From NCBI GenBank assembly GCA_031265535.1, contig JAISCO010000253.1:1-14471 (forward strand): DNA of 14,471 bases. Direction: 5' to 3'. The position numbers and the translations under genes are program-made. Source of the DNA: Spirochaetaceae bacterium. GTDB lineage: Bacteria; Spirochaetota; Spirochaetia; Treponematales; Breznakiellaceae. Shown one piece after another: positions 6,678 through 14,211 of this stretch (position 1 is its first letter; every line of letters starts with the position of its first letter). The notes beneath the pieces are model-generated. The model saw only the letters and a program-made list of their open reading frames with translations, did not search any database and was not told where the DNA came from.

Positions 6678-7747
6678 AAAATATCAGAAGCCTACAAAAT
6701 ATACTTGTAACAGGCGGCGCGGGTTTCATAGGCTGTAATTTTATCCGCGCCATGCTTGAAAAAAATGCTGATTTTACGGGGCGCATCATCAACATGGACG
6801 CGCTTAGCTATGCCGGTAATTCAGCGTCTTTAGATGATGTGGCGCAAAAATACGGCGGGAACAGCGGTAAACGATACTATTTTGAACATGCGGACATACG
6901 TGATAAATCCGCCGTAAAGCGTATTTTTGAGCAATATGCCATAGACACTGTTGTTCATTTTGCGGCGGAAACCCATGTGGACAGATCAATCGCGGCCCCT
7001 GATGATTTTATTACAACAAATGTTATCGGAACATTCACGCTGCTGGAAAGCGCGCGCGCGGCTTGGCAAGACGGTTCACATGGCGGCATACGCGCGGACA
7101 CGCTCTTTCACCATATAAGCACGGACGAAGTGTACGGGTCCTTAGGCGCGGAAGGTTATTTTACCGAGACAACGCCGTACGACCCGCGCTCACCGTACTC
7201 CGCTAGCAAGGCCGGGGCGGATCATCTTGTAATGGCGTATCATCATACATACAAATTGCCGATTACCCTTTCCAACTGTTCAAACAACTACGGGCCATGT
7301 CAATTCCCGGAAAAGTTGGTCCCGCTGATGATATTGAATATGCTGGACGGCAAGCCTCTGCCGGTATACGGCGACGGGAAAAATATACGGGACTGGATAT
7401 TTGTAGAAGATCATAACAAAGCCGTCTGGCTGATTTTGAAACAAGGTAAAACCGGCGAGAAGTACAACATAGGCGGCGAGAACGAATGGGAGAACATAAA
7501 ACTTCTGCGTGAACTAATGAAAATTGTTTCAAGAAAAACAGGGCGTAACATAAAAGAACTGGAAAAAACAATTTCGTTTGTAACGGACAGGCAGGGACAC
7601 GACAGACGATACGCGATTGACTGTTCAAAAATAAAAAACGAGTTAGATTGGAAACGGTCGGTATGTTTTGAAGAAGGGCTTGAAAAAACAGTCGATTGGT
7701 ATATGGCGCAACGGAGCAAAACCCCGCCAGCAGCAATCCCTGGTTAA
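6674..7747 (+). CDS. rmlB: dTDP-glucose 4,6-dehydratase-like protein (RmlB)
   Basis: This 357-residue extended SDR enzyme should convert dTDP-D-glucose to dTDP-4-keto-6-deoxyglucose, the second step of dTDP-rhamnose synthesis. NAD binding is shown by LVTGGAGFIG (residues 11-20) and HFAAETHVDRSI. The catalytic Thr150-Asp151-Glu152 lies in STDEVYG, and Tyr175/Lys179 in YSASK. NNYGPCQFPEKLVPLMI and YGDGKNIRDWI are typical of RmlB. Length is close to the usual 330-360. The ATG shares ATGA with the stop of the glycosyltransferase gene, so translation is probably coupled. The other rml genes are not next to it. A related dTDP- or CDP-sugar dehydratase remains possible, but TDE favours RmlB. Confidence 0.92.
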   Translation: MKNIRSLQNILVTGGAGFIGCNFIRAMLEKNADFTGRIINMDALSYAGNSASLDDVAQKYGGNSGKRYYFEHADIRDKSAVKRIFEQYAIDTVVHFAAETHVDRSIAAPDDFITTNVIGTFTLLESARAAWQDGSHGGIRADTLFHHISTDEVYGSLGAEGYFTETTPYDPRSPYSASKAGADHLVMAYHHTYKLPITLSNCSNNYGPCQFPEKLVPLMILNMLDGKPLPVYGDGKNIRDWIFVEDHNKAVWLILKQGKTGEKYNIGGENEWENIKLLRELMKIVSRKTGRNIKELEKTISFVTDRQGHDRRYAIDCSKIKNELDWKRSVCFEEGLEKTVDWYMAQRSKTPPAAIPG

Positions 7748-7767
7748 AAAATTAAATGTTAGGCGAG

Positions 7768-7798
7768 GCTGTTCCAAAACTTCAGTTTTTGGAACAGC
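7768..7798 (+). terminator. Intrinsic-terminator-like hairpin after rmlB
   Basis: GCTGTTCCAAAA (7768-7779) pairs perfectly with TTTTGGAACAGC (7787-7798) around a 7-base loop. It starts 20 bp after the stop of rmlB and is followed by TTCTTTGATTT. It probably ends the ychF-glycosyltransferase-rmlB transcript. Confidence 0.7.
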
Positions 7799-7812
7799 TT
7801 CTTTGATTTAAC

Positions 7813-7882
7813 GGGAAAACCGGGCTTTGACCGGTTTTTCCAAGAGCTTGTTCCGAAACCAACCGGGTTTTGGAACAAGCTC
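7813..7882. repeat. Two further hairpins in series
   Basis: A stem of GAAAACCGG against CCGGTTTTTC (7815-7823 and 7831-7840, one base slipped) is followed by a 17-bp stem from 7844-7860 to 7866-7882 with one G-U pair and a 5-base loop. The second stem (GAGCTTGTTCC...) shares TGTTCC.AAAC with the first hairpin at 7768-7798, so they may be copies of one palindromic family. Neither is followed by a clear T run. Confidence 0.7.
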
Positions 7883-7885
7883 ACC

Positions 7886-7915
7886 TATTAGTAATATATT
7901 TCTGAATAGTATTCA
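7886..7915. promoter_or_regulatory. Paired palindromes upstream of the MBL hydrolase gene
   Basis: TATTAGTAATA (7886-7896) and TGAATAGTATTCA (7903-7915) are both perfect inverted repeats around a central G, with centres 18 bp apart. The first 11-mer recurs exactly at 12564-12574, at the predicted start of the importer operon. A possible -10 box, TATTAT (7933-7938), lies downstream; the -35 region is poor. Candidate operator only. Confidence 0.4.
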
Positions 7916-7963
7916 ATTTCATCATATTGTGATATTATCCGGGCATCCAAAGGAGAAACAAAC

Positions 7964-8809
7964 ATGAATCTTGTATCCAAATTTTTTACGGCCAGGGAAA
8001 TTGCATCTGGCGCAACCGCTGTTTCCGGCCTGGCCGGAGAAATGTGTTACCTCCTTGAAGGAGAAACAGGCGCCCTCCTCATAGACACCCTTACGGGAGC
8101 GGGAAACATCAGAGCCTTTGTCAGGGAGCTTACCGATCTTCCCGTAACAACCGTCCTGACTCACGGGCATTGGGACCACGCATCGGGTGCGTTTGATTTT
8201 CCTGAATGCCGCATTCATCCATTTGATATTCCGGTAATGTATGACAGCCCGCTGGATGATCGCATGAATTTCGCGAACAGTCTGAAAAATAAAAAACCTG
8301 ACTTTCCCTGTCTGCATATTGAAGATTTTACGCTCCCAAAACCCGTCAAAACCATTCCCCTGTATGACGGACGAGTTTTTGACCTTGGCGGACGCAAAAT
8401 TGAGACAATACACGTTCCGGGGCACACAAAAGGCTCTCTTGTCTTCCTTGACAGCGTCTCCCGGGCGATCTTTACCGGAGACGCCTGCCAGACAAATACC
8501 CAGCTTTTCCTTCCCGATTCCACGACTGTGGAAGAGTATCGGGAAAGCCTTGTTCGGCTGAAAACATTTTCTGATCGTTTTGACGTTTTATACGGCGGCC
8601 ACAGCGGGGCCGCCGTACCCGGACGCATAATTGACGAGGCTGTTGAGCTTTGCGGATTAATAATGGTCGGCAGGGATGACGCGGACGAAACGGACTTACA
8701 TGAGAGGAATTGTTATTACGCAAAAAAGAGAGGTGTTTACTGTGAACCTCTTGACGGGACTCTTGTGAATATCGCCTATAAAAAAGAAGGGATTCTCAGG
8801 CAGAAATAA
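7964..8809 (+). CDS. Metallo-beta-lactamase-fold hydrolase
   Basis: This 281-residue protein is a probable zinc-dependent hydrolase of the glyoxalase II-like MBL class. The metal ligands are in order: THGHWDH (His67, His69, Asp71, His72), His154 in PGHTKGS, Asp173 in FTGDA and His213 in GGHSG. No signal peptide is seen, so it should be cytoplasmic. A strong AAAGGAG site (7949-7955) sits 8 bp before the ATG. It stands alone on the plus strand, facing the importer operon. Substrate cannot be told from sequence; MBL proteins of this kind act on thioesters, lactones or phosphodiesters. The shared upstream palindrome suggests possible co-regulation with sugar import. Confidence 0.85.
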   Translation: MNLVSKFFTAREIASGATAVSGLAGEMCYLLEGETGALLIDTLTGAGNIRAFVRELTDLPVTTVLTHGHWDHASGAFDFPECRIHPFDIPVMYDSPLDDRMNFANSLKNKKPDFPCLHIEDFTLPKPVKTIPLYDGRVFDLGGRKIETIHVPGHTKGSLVFLDSVSRAIFTGDACQTNTQLFLPDSTTVEEYRESLVRLKTFSDRFDVLYGGHSGAAVPGRIIDEAVELCGLIMVGRDDADETDLHERNCYYAKKRGVYCEPLDGTLVNIAYKKEGILRQK

Positions 8810-8831
8810 ACCCGCCCGGGGAGGGTAATAA

Positions 8832-8857
8832 CGCCGGCCTCCGCGCGGAGGCCGGCG
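8832..8857. terminator. Strong symmetric hairpin between convergent genes
   Basis: The 26 bp form a perfect palindrome; as RNA they give an 11-bp G/C-rich stem with a CGCG loop on either strand. It lies 22 bp after the MBL gene stop and 20 bp beyond the stop of the binding-protein gene, so it probably ends transcription from both sides. An A run follows on the plus strand, so neither strand has the usual T run after the stem. Confidence 0.6.
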
Positions 8858-8877
8858 AAAAAATCACCGGGGATACG

Positions 8878-10578
8878 CTACTCGATATATTTCTGCAGAA
8901 TCGAGATTTTCTCTTTTGACCCTATGGCGTCAAGCTGCGACAGATAAGCGTTCCAGTCCGGGTCGCTTGAAATGTTTTTCTCGCCTATAATAAACTCCAC
9001 TATGGAAGTATTAATGTAGTCTCTGAGAACCGCGTCTATGTCGGCAATACGCGTCATGTCGGCATTGTTAATCATAAGGGGCGGCAGCACAATATTCTGG
9101 GGAATAGCGTATTTCTTGAACTGCTCGGCTGTGTATACATAGGCAGTTTCCATATAATCAATATTGGAAACAACTTCGTCCTTGACAGCGGGATCAGCGT
9201 TCAGAATCCACTGAATAGTATTGTCAAATCCGTCCGCCTGGTGTCCGCCGTAGATCCATTCCGCCGAACGAATCATGGGAATGGCCCCTTGTCCCCATCC
9301 GATATTCTGGGGGCCTCCCACATACAGAGCCGATCCGATGGTCTTGTATTCCGGCGTCCCTCCCGTCATGCTCTTCGTTCCCGGATCGGATTTCGCCCAG
9401 TTCCCTACTCCATAGAGGCAGTCAAGAGTCACATCCCTGCGTATGAAATAATCGTAAAGCGCCACCGCCAGTTCCGGATCTTTGCATTTATCGGTAACAA
9501 AGTACTGTCTCATATAACCGTCCCAATCATCCCAGGCTTGATACTGTACGCCCCTTGGACCCTTAAGCGGGGCAAGGGGTATAAATTCAGCCATTCTCTC
9601 TGACATATTTTCCACATACGAGGTAATCCAGGCCACCGATATAAAACCTATAAGGGGATCGGCGTTCATTGCCAATGATTTAAGCTGTTCTCCGCTGATG
9701 TCAAAAGCGTTCTCCAGTATCAGACCTTCCCTGTAAAGCCCGGCAAGATATTTCAGGGTTTCCCTGAACTGCGGATCTTTGTACTGTTCAACCACTTTTT
9801 TATTGTCGAGGGCGATCCCGAAATATGATCCGCCTCCTACAAAGGGCATAAACGAATTGGCAAAAAATGATACAAAGTTGCGAATGTCGCCCTTGTTAAA
9901 AGCAATGCCGATTTCATCCTTTTTACTGTTTTTGTTCCAGTCATCGTTTTTTATCTGCCTGAGAAAGGCCGTCATTTCATCAAGGGTCTGGGGTACTTTT
10001 CTTCCGTTTTGCATTGACCAGGGCATGTACGTCCAGATTCGCCCGTAAGAAGCGGCCAAATGCTGGCTTTCATTCAAGGTTGGCAGACAGTGAATTTTGC
10101 CGTCCCCGGCTTTTATGACGGTATCGAATTTCGGATATTTTGTGAGCGCCTCCCTGATATTCGGATAACTCATGAGATCATAATCGTCAAGGGCTATGAA
10201 AATACCCTGATCCGCCCAGTAATTCATGGTAGACTGGTCCATGCCGTAAAACATGACCAGATCGGGGTAATCGCCCGCACTGAGCATAACATTCATCTTC
10301 TCCATAGTACCGTTTGATGACGAAATAAAGTCCACGAGAACCCCTGTTTCATCGGCGACTTTCTTTGTAAAAAGGTTATCGCTGTAACTTGTGCTTGATA
10401 CACCCTCGAAATTGCCTGCCATGTAGGCCGTCAGGGTTGCTCTTTCACTTGTTAACGGCAGCGATCCTTTCGCTCCGGTTCTGGCCGTACCGCCAGAGGG
10501 ACTGACGGCCTTGGAGCAGCCCAGAAACAGAAATCCTGTAGTCATCAGGATCGCGGTAAAACAAAGAATTTTTTTCAT
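8878..10578 (-). CDS. Extracellular solute-binding lipoprotein of a sugar ABC importer
   Basis: This 566-residue protein should capture an oligosaccharide outside the inner membrane for the two permeases upstream. It starts MKKILCFTAILMTTGFLFLG-Cys21, a lipoprotein signal peptide with an LFLG-C lipobox. The rest reads like a family 1 (LplA-like) binding protein: an early VADETGVLVDF segment, SAGDYPDLVMF, then a long body ending at ILQKYIE. Two earlier ATGs exist (10614 and 10584); the one at 10578 is chosen because AGAGGA (10585-10590 in plus coordinates) lies 6 bp upstream of it. It is the third gene of the operon, 71 bp after the ytcP-like gene. The exact ligand is unknown; proteins of this type serve oligosaccharides or uronates. 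Confidence 0.9.
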   Translation of the reverse strand: MKKILCFTAILMTTGFLFLGCSKAVSPSGGTARTGAKGSLPLTSERATLTAYMAGNFEGVSSTSYSDNLFTKKVADETGVLVDFISSSNGTMEKMNVMLSAGDYPDLVMFYGMDQSTMNYWADQGIFIALDDYDLMSYPNIREALTKYPKFDTVIKAGDGKIHCLPTLNESQHLAASYGRIWTYMPWSMQNGRKVPQTLDEMTAFLRQIKNDDWNKNSKKDEIGIAFNKGDIRNFVSFFANSFMPFVGGGSYFGIALDNKKVVEQYKDPQFRETLKYLAGLYREGLILENAFDISGEQLKSLAMNADPLIGFISVAWITSYVENMSERMAEFIPLAPLKGPRGVQYQAWDDWDGYMRQYFVTDKCKDPELAVALYDYFIRRDVTLDCLYGVGNWAKSDPGTKSMTGGTPEYKTIGSALYVGGPQNIGWGQGAIPMIRSAEWIYGGHQADGFDNTIQWILNADPAVKDEVVSNIDYMETAYVYTAEQFKKYAIPQNIVLPPLMINNADMTRIADIDAVLRDYINTSIVEFIIGEKNISSDPDWNAYLSQLDAIGSKEKISILQKYIE

Positions 10579-10649
10579 CTTCATTCCTCTGTAGTCAATA
10601 ATAACCGGCCGCAACGCGGTCTATTTATATCAAGAGGCGATTGAAAGGT

Positions 10650-11579
10650 TTATTCCTTAAGGGAGCCAATCAACAGTCCTCTGATAAAATACTTTTGTAT
10701 AAACGGATAGAGAATCATCATTGGAGCGGCGCCGATAATCAGCACGGCGTATTTTATCTGCTCAATCAGGTTATACATATTAGCAATGTAATTAGGATCC
10801 ATTTTGGCAAGCGTTTCCGGCGGCATCTGGGCGACAATCAATATATCCCTTAAAACAAGCTGAAAACTGTAGGTTTCAGACTTCGTCAAAAACATCATGG
10901 CGTTGAAGTAGCTGTTCCAAATGCCGACCGCGTTAAAAAGTACCATCACCGCGATAACCGGAATCGAAAGCGGTAACGCGATGACAAAGAAAAACCTGAC
11001 ATCAGTGCAGCCGTCTATCTTGGCGGCATCAAGGATCCCCGCCGGCAGGTTGGTTTGAAAATAGGATTTTACAATGATCATGCTGTAGCATGAAAACATG
11101 AAGCCTATAATTAACGACCATCTTGATCCTATGAGGCCAAGCTGCCTCATTAAAATGTAATTTGGTATAATACCGCCTGAAAAAAACATCGTTATAACAA
11201 AATATGTCTGTATTATTTTACGGAACGGAAGATCTCTGCGTGAAAGGGGATAAGCCGCCAGAACCAGCAGGCTTACCGCGACAAGGGTTCCTCCGGCGAC
11301 ATAAAGCAGCGAATTGAAAAATCCTGTAACAAGACTGCCGTATGTAATAACCGTTTGATAGGACTTAAGGGTAAAACCCACCGGCCAGAGAAAAACCCTG
11401 CCCTGGAAAATTGCTTCGGTTGAACTGAAAGAACAGGCGATGCAGTAAATAATGGGGTACAATACAAGTAATCCGGCAACTATCAGATATGTATTCCCGG
11501 CTATCTGGAATATTCTGTCTGAATGAGAAAGTCTGCGTAAAAACATGCCGCGCTTTTTCTGCAACTGCAAATTGATCAT
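10650..11579 (-). CDS. ytcP: Sugar ABC importer permease, YtcP/MalG type
   Basis: This 309-residue inner-membrane protein forms half of the translocation channel. It has about six hydrophobic segments, the first near residues 30-50. The ATPase-contact EAA loop is at about 184-206 (DAAKIDGCTDVRFFFVIALP), and the C-terminus IRGLLIGSLKE is typical of the subfamily. Its ATG shares one base with the TAA of the lplB-like gene (TAATG), and AAGGA sits 8 bp upstream inside that gene, so translation is probably coupled. No ATPase gene is present; systems of this class usually share an MsmX-like ATPase encoded elsewhere. Confidence 0.93.
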   Translation of the reverse strand: MINLQLQKKRGMFLRRLSHSDRIFQIAGNTYLIVAGLLVLYPIIYCIACSFSSTEAIFQGRVFLWPVGFTLKSYQTVITYGSLVTGFFNSLLYVAGGTLVAVSLLVLAAYPLSRRDLPFRKIIQTYFVITMFFSGGIIPNYILMRQLGLIGSRWSLIIGFMFSCYSMIIVKSYFQTNLPAGILDAAKIDGCTDVRFFFVIALPLSIPVIAVMVLFNAVGIWNSYFNAMMFLTKSETYSFQLVLRDILIVAQMPPETLAKMDPNYIANMYNLIEQIKYAVLIIGAAPMMILYPFIQKYFIRGLLIGSLKE

Positions 11580-12538
11580 TAGAACATTCCTTCACCTGTC
11601 AGGGAATTGGCGATTTTGTTGACCGTCAGGGTCAAAATAATGCCTATTACATTCTGGAATAAACCAATGGCCGTTCCAAAGGAATAATCGGGACGGTTCG
11701 CCCCTATGCTTACCTTGTAAACATAGGTGGCTATGACTTCCGAAGTCTTCATATTGAGAGGCGTCTGCATGATATATATTTTTTCAAAAGAGGTGCCCAG
11801 TATTCCGCCCATGCTCAGAATCAAAAGTATCATAATGATTGGACGGATTGTCGGAAGATCTATATGCCATATCTTTTGCCATATTGTCGCCCCGTCAATA
11901 ATTGCCGCTTCATGATAAGCGGGATCTACCGAGGCAAGGGATGAGATATAAATTATGGCCCCGTACCCCGTACTCTGCCAAATGCCCGACCATATATAAA
12001 AATGGGGAAAAATTGCCGGGGAACCCATAAAGTTTATTTCCTTTAGCCCAAGCGAAGCGAGAAATATATTAACGGCCCCCGTTCTCATCCCAAAAAATCT
12101 TGTCAAAAGCCCGACAAGGAGAACCGCTGACAGGAAATAGGGGGCAAATGTAATGGATTGTATTGTTTTCGTAGTTTTCTTTAGCGTACTGTGGTTGACA
12201 AATATTGCCAATATGATTGGAAGCGGAAAGCCCGCGACAAGACCGTAAATGCTTAAAAACAGCGTGTTGGAAAGCACGATTTTAAAATTCGGGGAGCTGA
12301 AAAACCTTGAAAAATTGTAAAGCCCTGCCCAGGGGCTTCTCCATACTCCCAGCCTCGGCTGAAACTGTTTGAAGGCAATCAGCACCCCGTACATGGGGAT
12401 ATAGTTAAATATGAAAACATAAACAACGGGAATTGCCAGAAGGAGGAACAGCCCTCTGGCATTTTTAACGCGGCGCCAAAGCCCCGATTGTTCGGCCGGG
12501 GAGAAAGGCTGCATGACAGGCGGCCAGGGTGTCTTCAA
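11579..12538 (-). CDS. lplB: Sugar ABC importer permease, LplB type
   Basis: This 319-residue inner-membrane protein is the partner permease. The first membrane segment (about 29-46) leads into FNYIPMYGVLIAFKQFQPR, a typical LplB sequence. GLYNFSRFF follows, and the EAA loop is EAAIIDGATIWQKIWHIDLP (210-229). The protein ends with a hydrophobic helix and NSLTGEGMF. The start is a TTG at 12538, supported by GGAGGA 9 bp upstream; the next ATG is 24 bp further in, too far from that site. It is the first gene of the operon, preceded by a good promoter (12576-12604). Confidence 0.93.
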   Translation of the reverse strand: MKTPWPPVMQPFSPAEQSGLWRRVKNARGLFLLLAIPVVYVFIFNYIPMYGVLIAFKQFQPRLGVWRSPWAGLYNFSRFFSSPNFKIVLSNTLFLSIYGLVAGFPLPIILAIFVNHSTLKKTTKTIQSITFAPYFLSAVLLVGLLTRFFGMRTGAVNIFLASLGLKEINFMGSPAIFPHFYIWSGIWQSTGYGAIIYISSLASVDPAYHEAAIIDGATIWQKIWHIDLPTIRPIIMILLILSMGGILGTSFEKIYIMQTPLNMKTSEVIATYVYKVSIGANRPDYSFGTAIGLFQNVIGIILTLTVNKIANSLTGEGMF

Positions 12539-12547
12539 TTTCTTCAG

Positions 12548-12553
12548 TCCTCC
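12548..12553 (-). promoter_or_regulatory. Ribosome binding site deciding a TTG start
   Basis: On the minus strand, GGAGGA ends 9 bp before the TTG at 12538. It is the only strong site near the front of the lplB-like gene and is 33 bp from the first in-frame ATG, so the TTG start is preferred. Confidence 0.7.
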
Positions 12554-12562
12554 AAATTGAAA

Positions 12563-12575
12563 TTATTAGTAATAA
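12563..12575 (-). promoter_or_regulatory. Palindromic candidate operator at the importer start site
   Basis: TTATTA-G-TAATAA is a perfect inverted repeat directly downstream of the predicted -10 box, across the expected transcription start. A repressor bound here would block initiation. Its inner 11 bp recur exactly at 7886-7896 before the MBL hydrolase gene. No regulator gene lies nearby. Confidence 0.45.
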
Positions 12576-12604
12576 AATGTATCATCAGCAGAGAAGTTTG
12601 TCAA
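12576..12604 (-). promoter_or_regulatory. Sigma-70-type promoter of the importer operon
   Basis: On the minus strand a consensus TTGACA (12599-12604) is followed after 17 bp by TACATT (12576-12581). It lies about 40 bp upstream of the TTG start of the lplB-like gene and in the right direction to transcribe all three importer genes. Confidence 0.7.
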
Positions 12605-12782
12605 GGCGAATTTGAAAAAAATACAAAAATCTCTTTACATATTTTTAGACACTAAATCTTGAAAACCTTGCGGTTTAGTGGAAATTCATGCTGTTTTTCG
12701 CGGGAATTTGGATAAATATCATATCAAAATCCCGTCCTGTCAAGGCCGTGATTAGGATAACAAACACTTTTTCAGGGTTCTT

Positions 12783-12812
12783 CTCCGTGGTACTCCGTGC
12801 AACTCCGCGGTT
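12783..12812. repeat. Three 10-bp units of the CTCCGTG type
   Basis: CTCCGTGGTA, CTCCGTGCAA and CTCCGCGGTT follow each other without gaps. Read on the minus strand the units become CGCGGAGTTG, CACGGAGTAC and CACGGAG, which resemble in form the CACAAATTA/CGCGAATTAA/CACGAATTA units at 261-290. Confidence 0.75.
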
Positions 12813-12845
12813 GATCCTCTTCGTTCTTTTTCTTCCGCGCAAGGG

Positions 12846-13029
12846 ACAAAACCATGCGGTGCATGGTTTTGTGGGCGCAGCCCAAGCGTCCATGGATGGA
12901 CGCATTACTGATGCGCCCCGGCCGGAAATCCGGCGCAGGATGCGGCGGATTGGAGGGAAGCGGTATCCTTTTTTGCCGCGGGCAAAAAAGATACAAGCGG
13001 ATAGCCCGGTTTTTTGCGGCGGCAAAAAA
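12846..13029. repeat. Array of consecutive hairpins
   Basis: Stems in order are: ACAAAACCATGC/GCATGGTTTTGT (12846-12872, loop GGT); GGGC/GCCC (12873-12883); GCGTCCAT/ATGGACGC (12886-12903); CGCAT/ATGCG (12901-12915); GCCGGA/TCCGGC (12921-12934), with TGCGCC/GGCGCA as a competing outer pair (12912-12937); a 14-bp stem with one bulge, TTTTTTGCC/GGCAAAAAA at its core (12963-12994); and TTTTTTGC/GCAAAAAA (13010-13029). It may be a mosaic of palindromic repeats or a structured RNA. Confidence 0.75.
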
Positions 13030-13168
13030 TGCGCCCAAATGCCCTAATATTGAACGGTTATCCGCAAGTTTAACGGTGTCTTGATACCGGGCCTTTGCCC
13101 TGGGGGTTGCCTGGCCTTTGCCGCCGGACGCTTGTCCTCAATATTGGCTTTTGTGTACAGTACCATCA

Positions 13169-13456
13169 ATGATCGTGTCCATGATTCAGTTGATCTTTGA
13201 GATTCCCGATGTGGATACTATAAAGGATAAGCGGCGGATCCTCCGTTCCGTGAAGGATAAGCTCCAGCGCCGCTTTAATATGAGCGTTGCGGAGGTGGAT
13301 TTGCAGGATTCCCTGTCCTTTGCCCAGATCGGGGGGGCCCTGGTCTCCAATTCCCGGAGTTTCGGCGAATCGGTGCTCCACAAGGCTTTTGAGCTGGTTG
13401 AACGGGATGTCCCGGTGCGAATCCACGACATGAGCATATATTCCGAGGAATTTTAG
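13169..13456 (+). CDS. DUF503 / YlxP-like small protein
   Basis: This 95-residue protein matches the DUF503 pattern: MIV..IQLIFEIP at the start, the lysine/arginine-rich TIKDKRRILRSVKDKLQRRFN (about 17-37), then SVAEVDLQDS and ALVSNS. Family members are about 95 residues, which supports the ATG at 13169 over the TTG at 13118 in the same frame. In Bacillus the homologue ylxP sits in the nusA-infB-rbfA region, which points to a link with translation or ribosome assembly; its molecular function is not settled. No clear Shine-Dalgarno site is seen. It lies 20 bp before the lipoprotein gene, so the two are probably co-transcribed. Confidence 0.85.
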   Translation: MIVSMIQLIFEIPDVDTIKDKRRILRSVKDKLQRRFNMSVAEVDLQDSLSFAQIGGALVSNSRSFGESVLHKAFELVERDVPVRIHDMSIYSEEF

Positions 13457-13476
13457 ACTACCATTAAGGAACCGTG

Positions 13477-14133
13477 ATGAAGAAATTGCTTGTCCGTTTG
13501 GGGCTTTTTGTGTTTGCCGCCTTCCTTTGTTTCTGCCTGGGTTCCTGCCTGGGTTCCAGGGCGGAGATTGTCCTTGAAGCTGGCGGCGGGGGGAAACTGA
13601 ACCTGGAATACCGGATTTCCCGGCGTTTCCAGAGTATCGGGGCCCTGGACGGCAATGCCCGCTGGCCCAGCGTCCCCGTAGACCGCGCCGATTTTGAGCG
13701 CAGCATAGCCCGGCTGAACGCCGGCGGTCCGGAGGCGGTAAAACTGCTGTCTTTTTCCGTCAAAGAAGACGGCCCCGATCTGATCTATGGGGCGGTCATC
13801 GGTTTTTCGCGGCTGGAAGACATCCTCCCCCTGCTGGATTACGGGGAGAGGCCAAGCCTGGTCCAGGGGGAACGGCGGACTCTGGTCCTCCGTCTTGTGC
13901 CGGGCCCGGAAGCGGGGGGGGAACCGGCGGATCCCGGGCTCCTTGCCCTGGCGGAAGAGGCCCTCCGGGGCTATGATCTTACCGTAAGCTTGAGCGCCCC
14001 TTCCCCGGTGGAACTGCGAATCCGGGGGGGGACCCTGCCGGTTGAACAGGACGGGCGGAAGGCTGGTTTTTCCGTCCCCGTCTACGATCTTATCACCAGG
14101 CCCGGGCCGCTTACGGCGGAATTTGTGTTTTGA
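13477..14133 (+). CDS. Unrecognised lipoprotein
   Basis: This 218-residue protein has a lipoprotein signal: MKKLLVRLGLFVFAAFLCFC, then LGSC with the likely lipidated Cys at about residue 24. The mature part is rich in Gly, Pro, Leu and Arg and shows no family that I recognise. It alternates predicted strands (KLNLEYRISRRF, RTLVLRLVPG, DLTVSLSAPSPVELRIRGG) and ends LTAEFVF, which suggests a beta-rich fold. The ATG at 13477 is chosen over the GTG at 13474 because AAGGA (13466-13470) is 6 bp from it. Its place between a DUF503 gene and a YidC/Oxa1-type gene may mean a role in envelope biogenesis, but that is a guess from position. Confidence 0.75.
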   Translation: MKKLLVRLGLFVFAAFLCFCLGSCLGSRAEIVLEAGGGGKLNLEYRISRRFQSIGALDGNARWPSVPVDRADFERSIARLNAGGPEAVKLLSFSVKEDGPDLIYGAVIGFSRLEDILPLLDYGERPSLVQGERRTLVLRLVPGPEAGGEPADPGLLALAEEALRGYDLTVSLSAPSPVELRIRGGTLPVEQDGRKAGFSVPVYDLITRPGPLTAEFVF

Positions 14134-14211
14134 TCGATTTACTTATGCCGCTTACGCTGTCTGCGCTGTCTATGGATTACCTGTGCTGCCTGGGGAGTCC
14201 CGGAGAAACCA

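Larger units (their letters stand above)
12605..13168. other. Gene-free, structured intergenic stretch
   Basis: No protein gene is supported. The left part is A/T-rich and upstream of the importer promoter. The middle holds a 10-bp phased CTCCGTG repeat (12783-12812) and at least six hairpins in a row (12846-13029). The right part, up to the DUF503 gene, shows only a weak promoter-like pair (TTGTCC at 13132, TACAGT at 13156, 18 bp apart). Overlapping open frames on both strands here are low-complexity and unrecognisable. Confidence 0.6.

Noticed and set aside
8878..10614. Earlier ATG starts (10614, 10584) for the binding lipoprotein
   Set aside because: The extra residues would precede a normal signal peptide, and the AGAGGA site has proper spacing only to the ATG at 10578.
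12688..13047. Overlapping open frames on both strands in the hairpin region
   Set aside because: They are basic, low-complexity translations of palindromic DNA without a ribosome binding site or known domain.
13118..13168. TTG start at 13118 for the DUF503 gene
   Set aside because: The extra 17 residues do not fit the family, whose members begin with MIV-type sequence.
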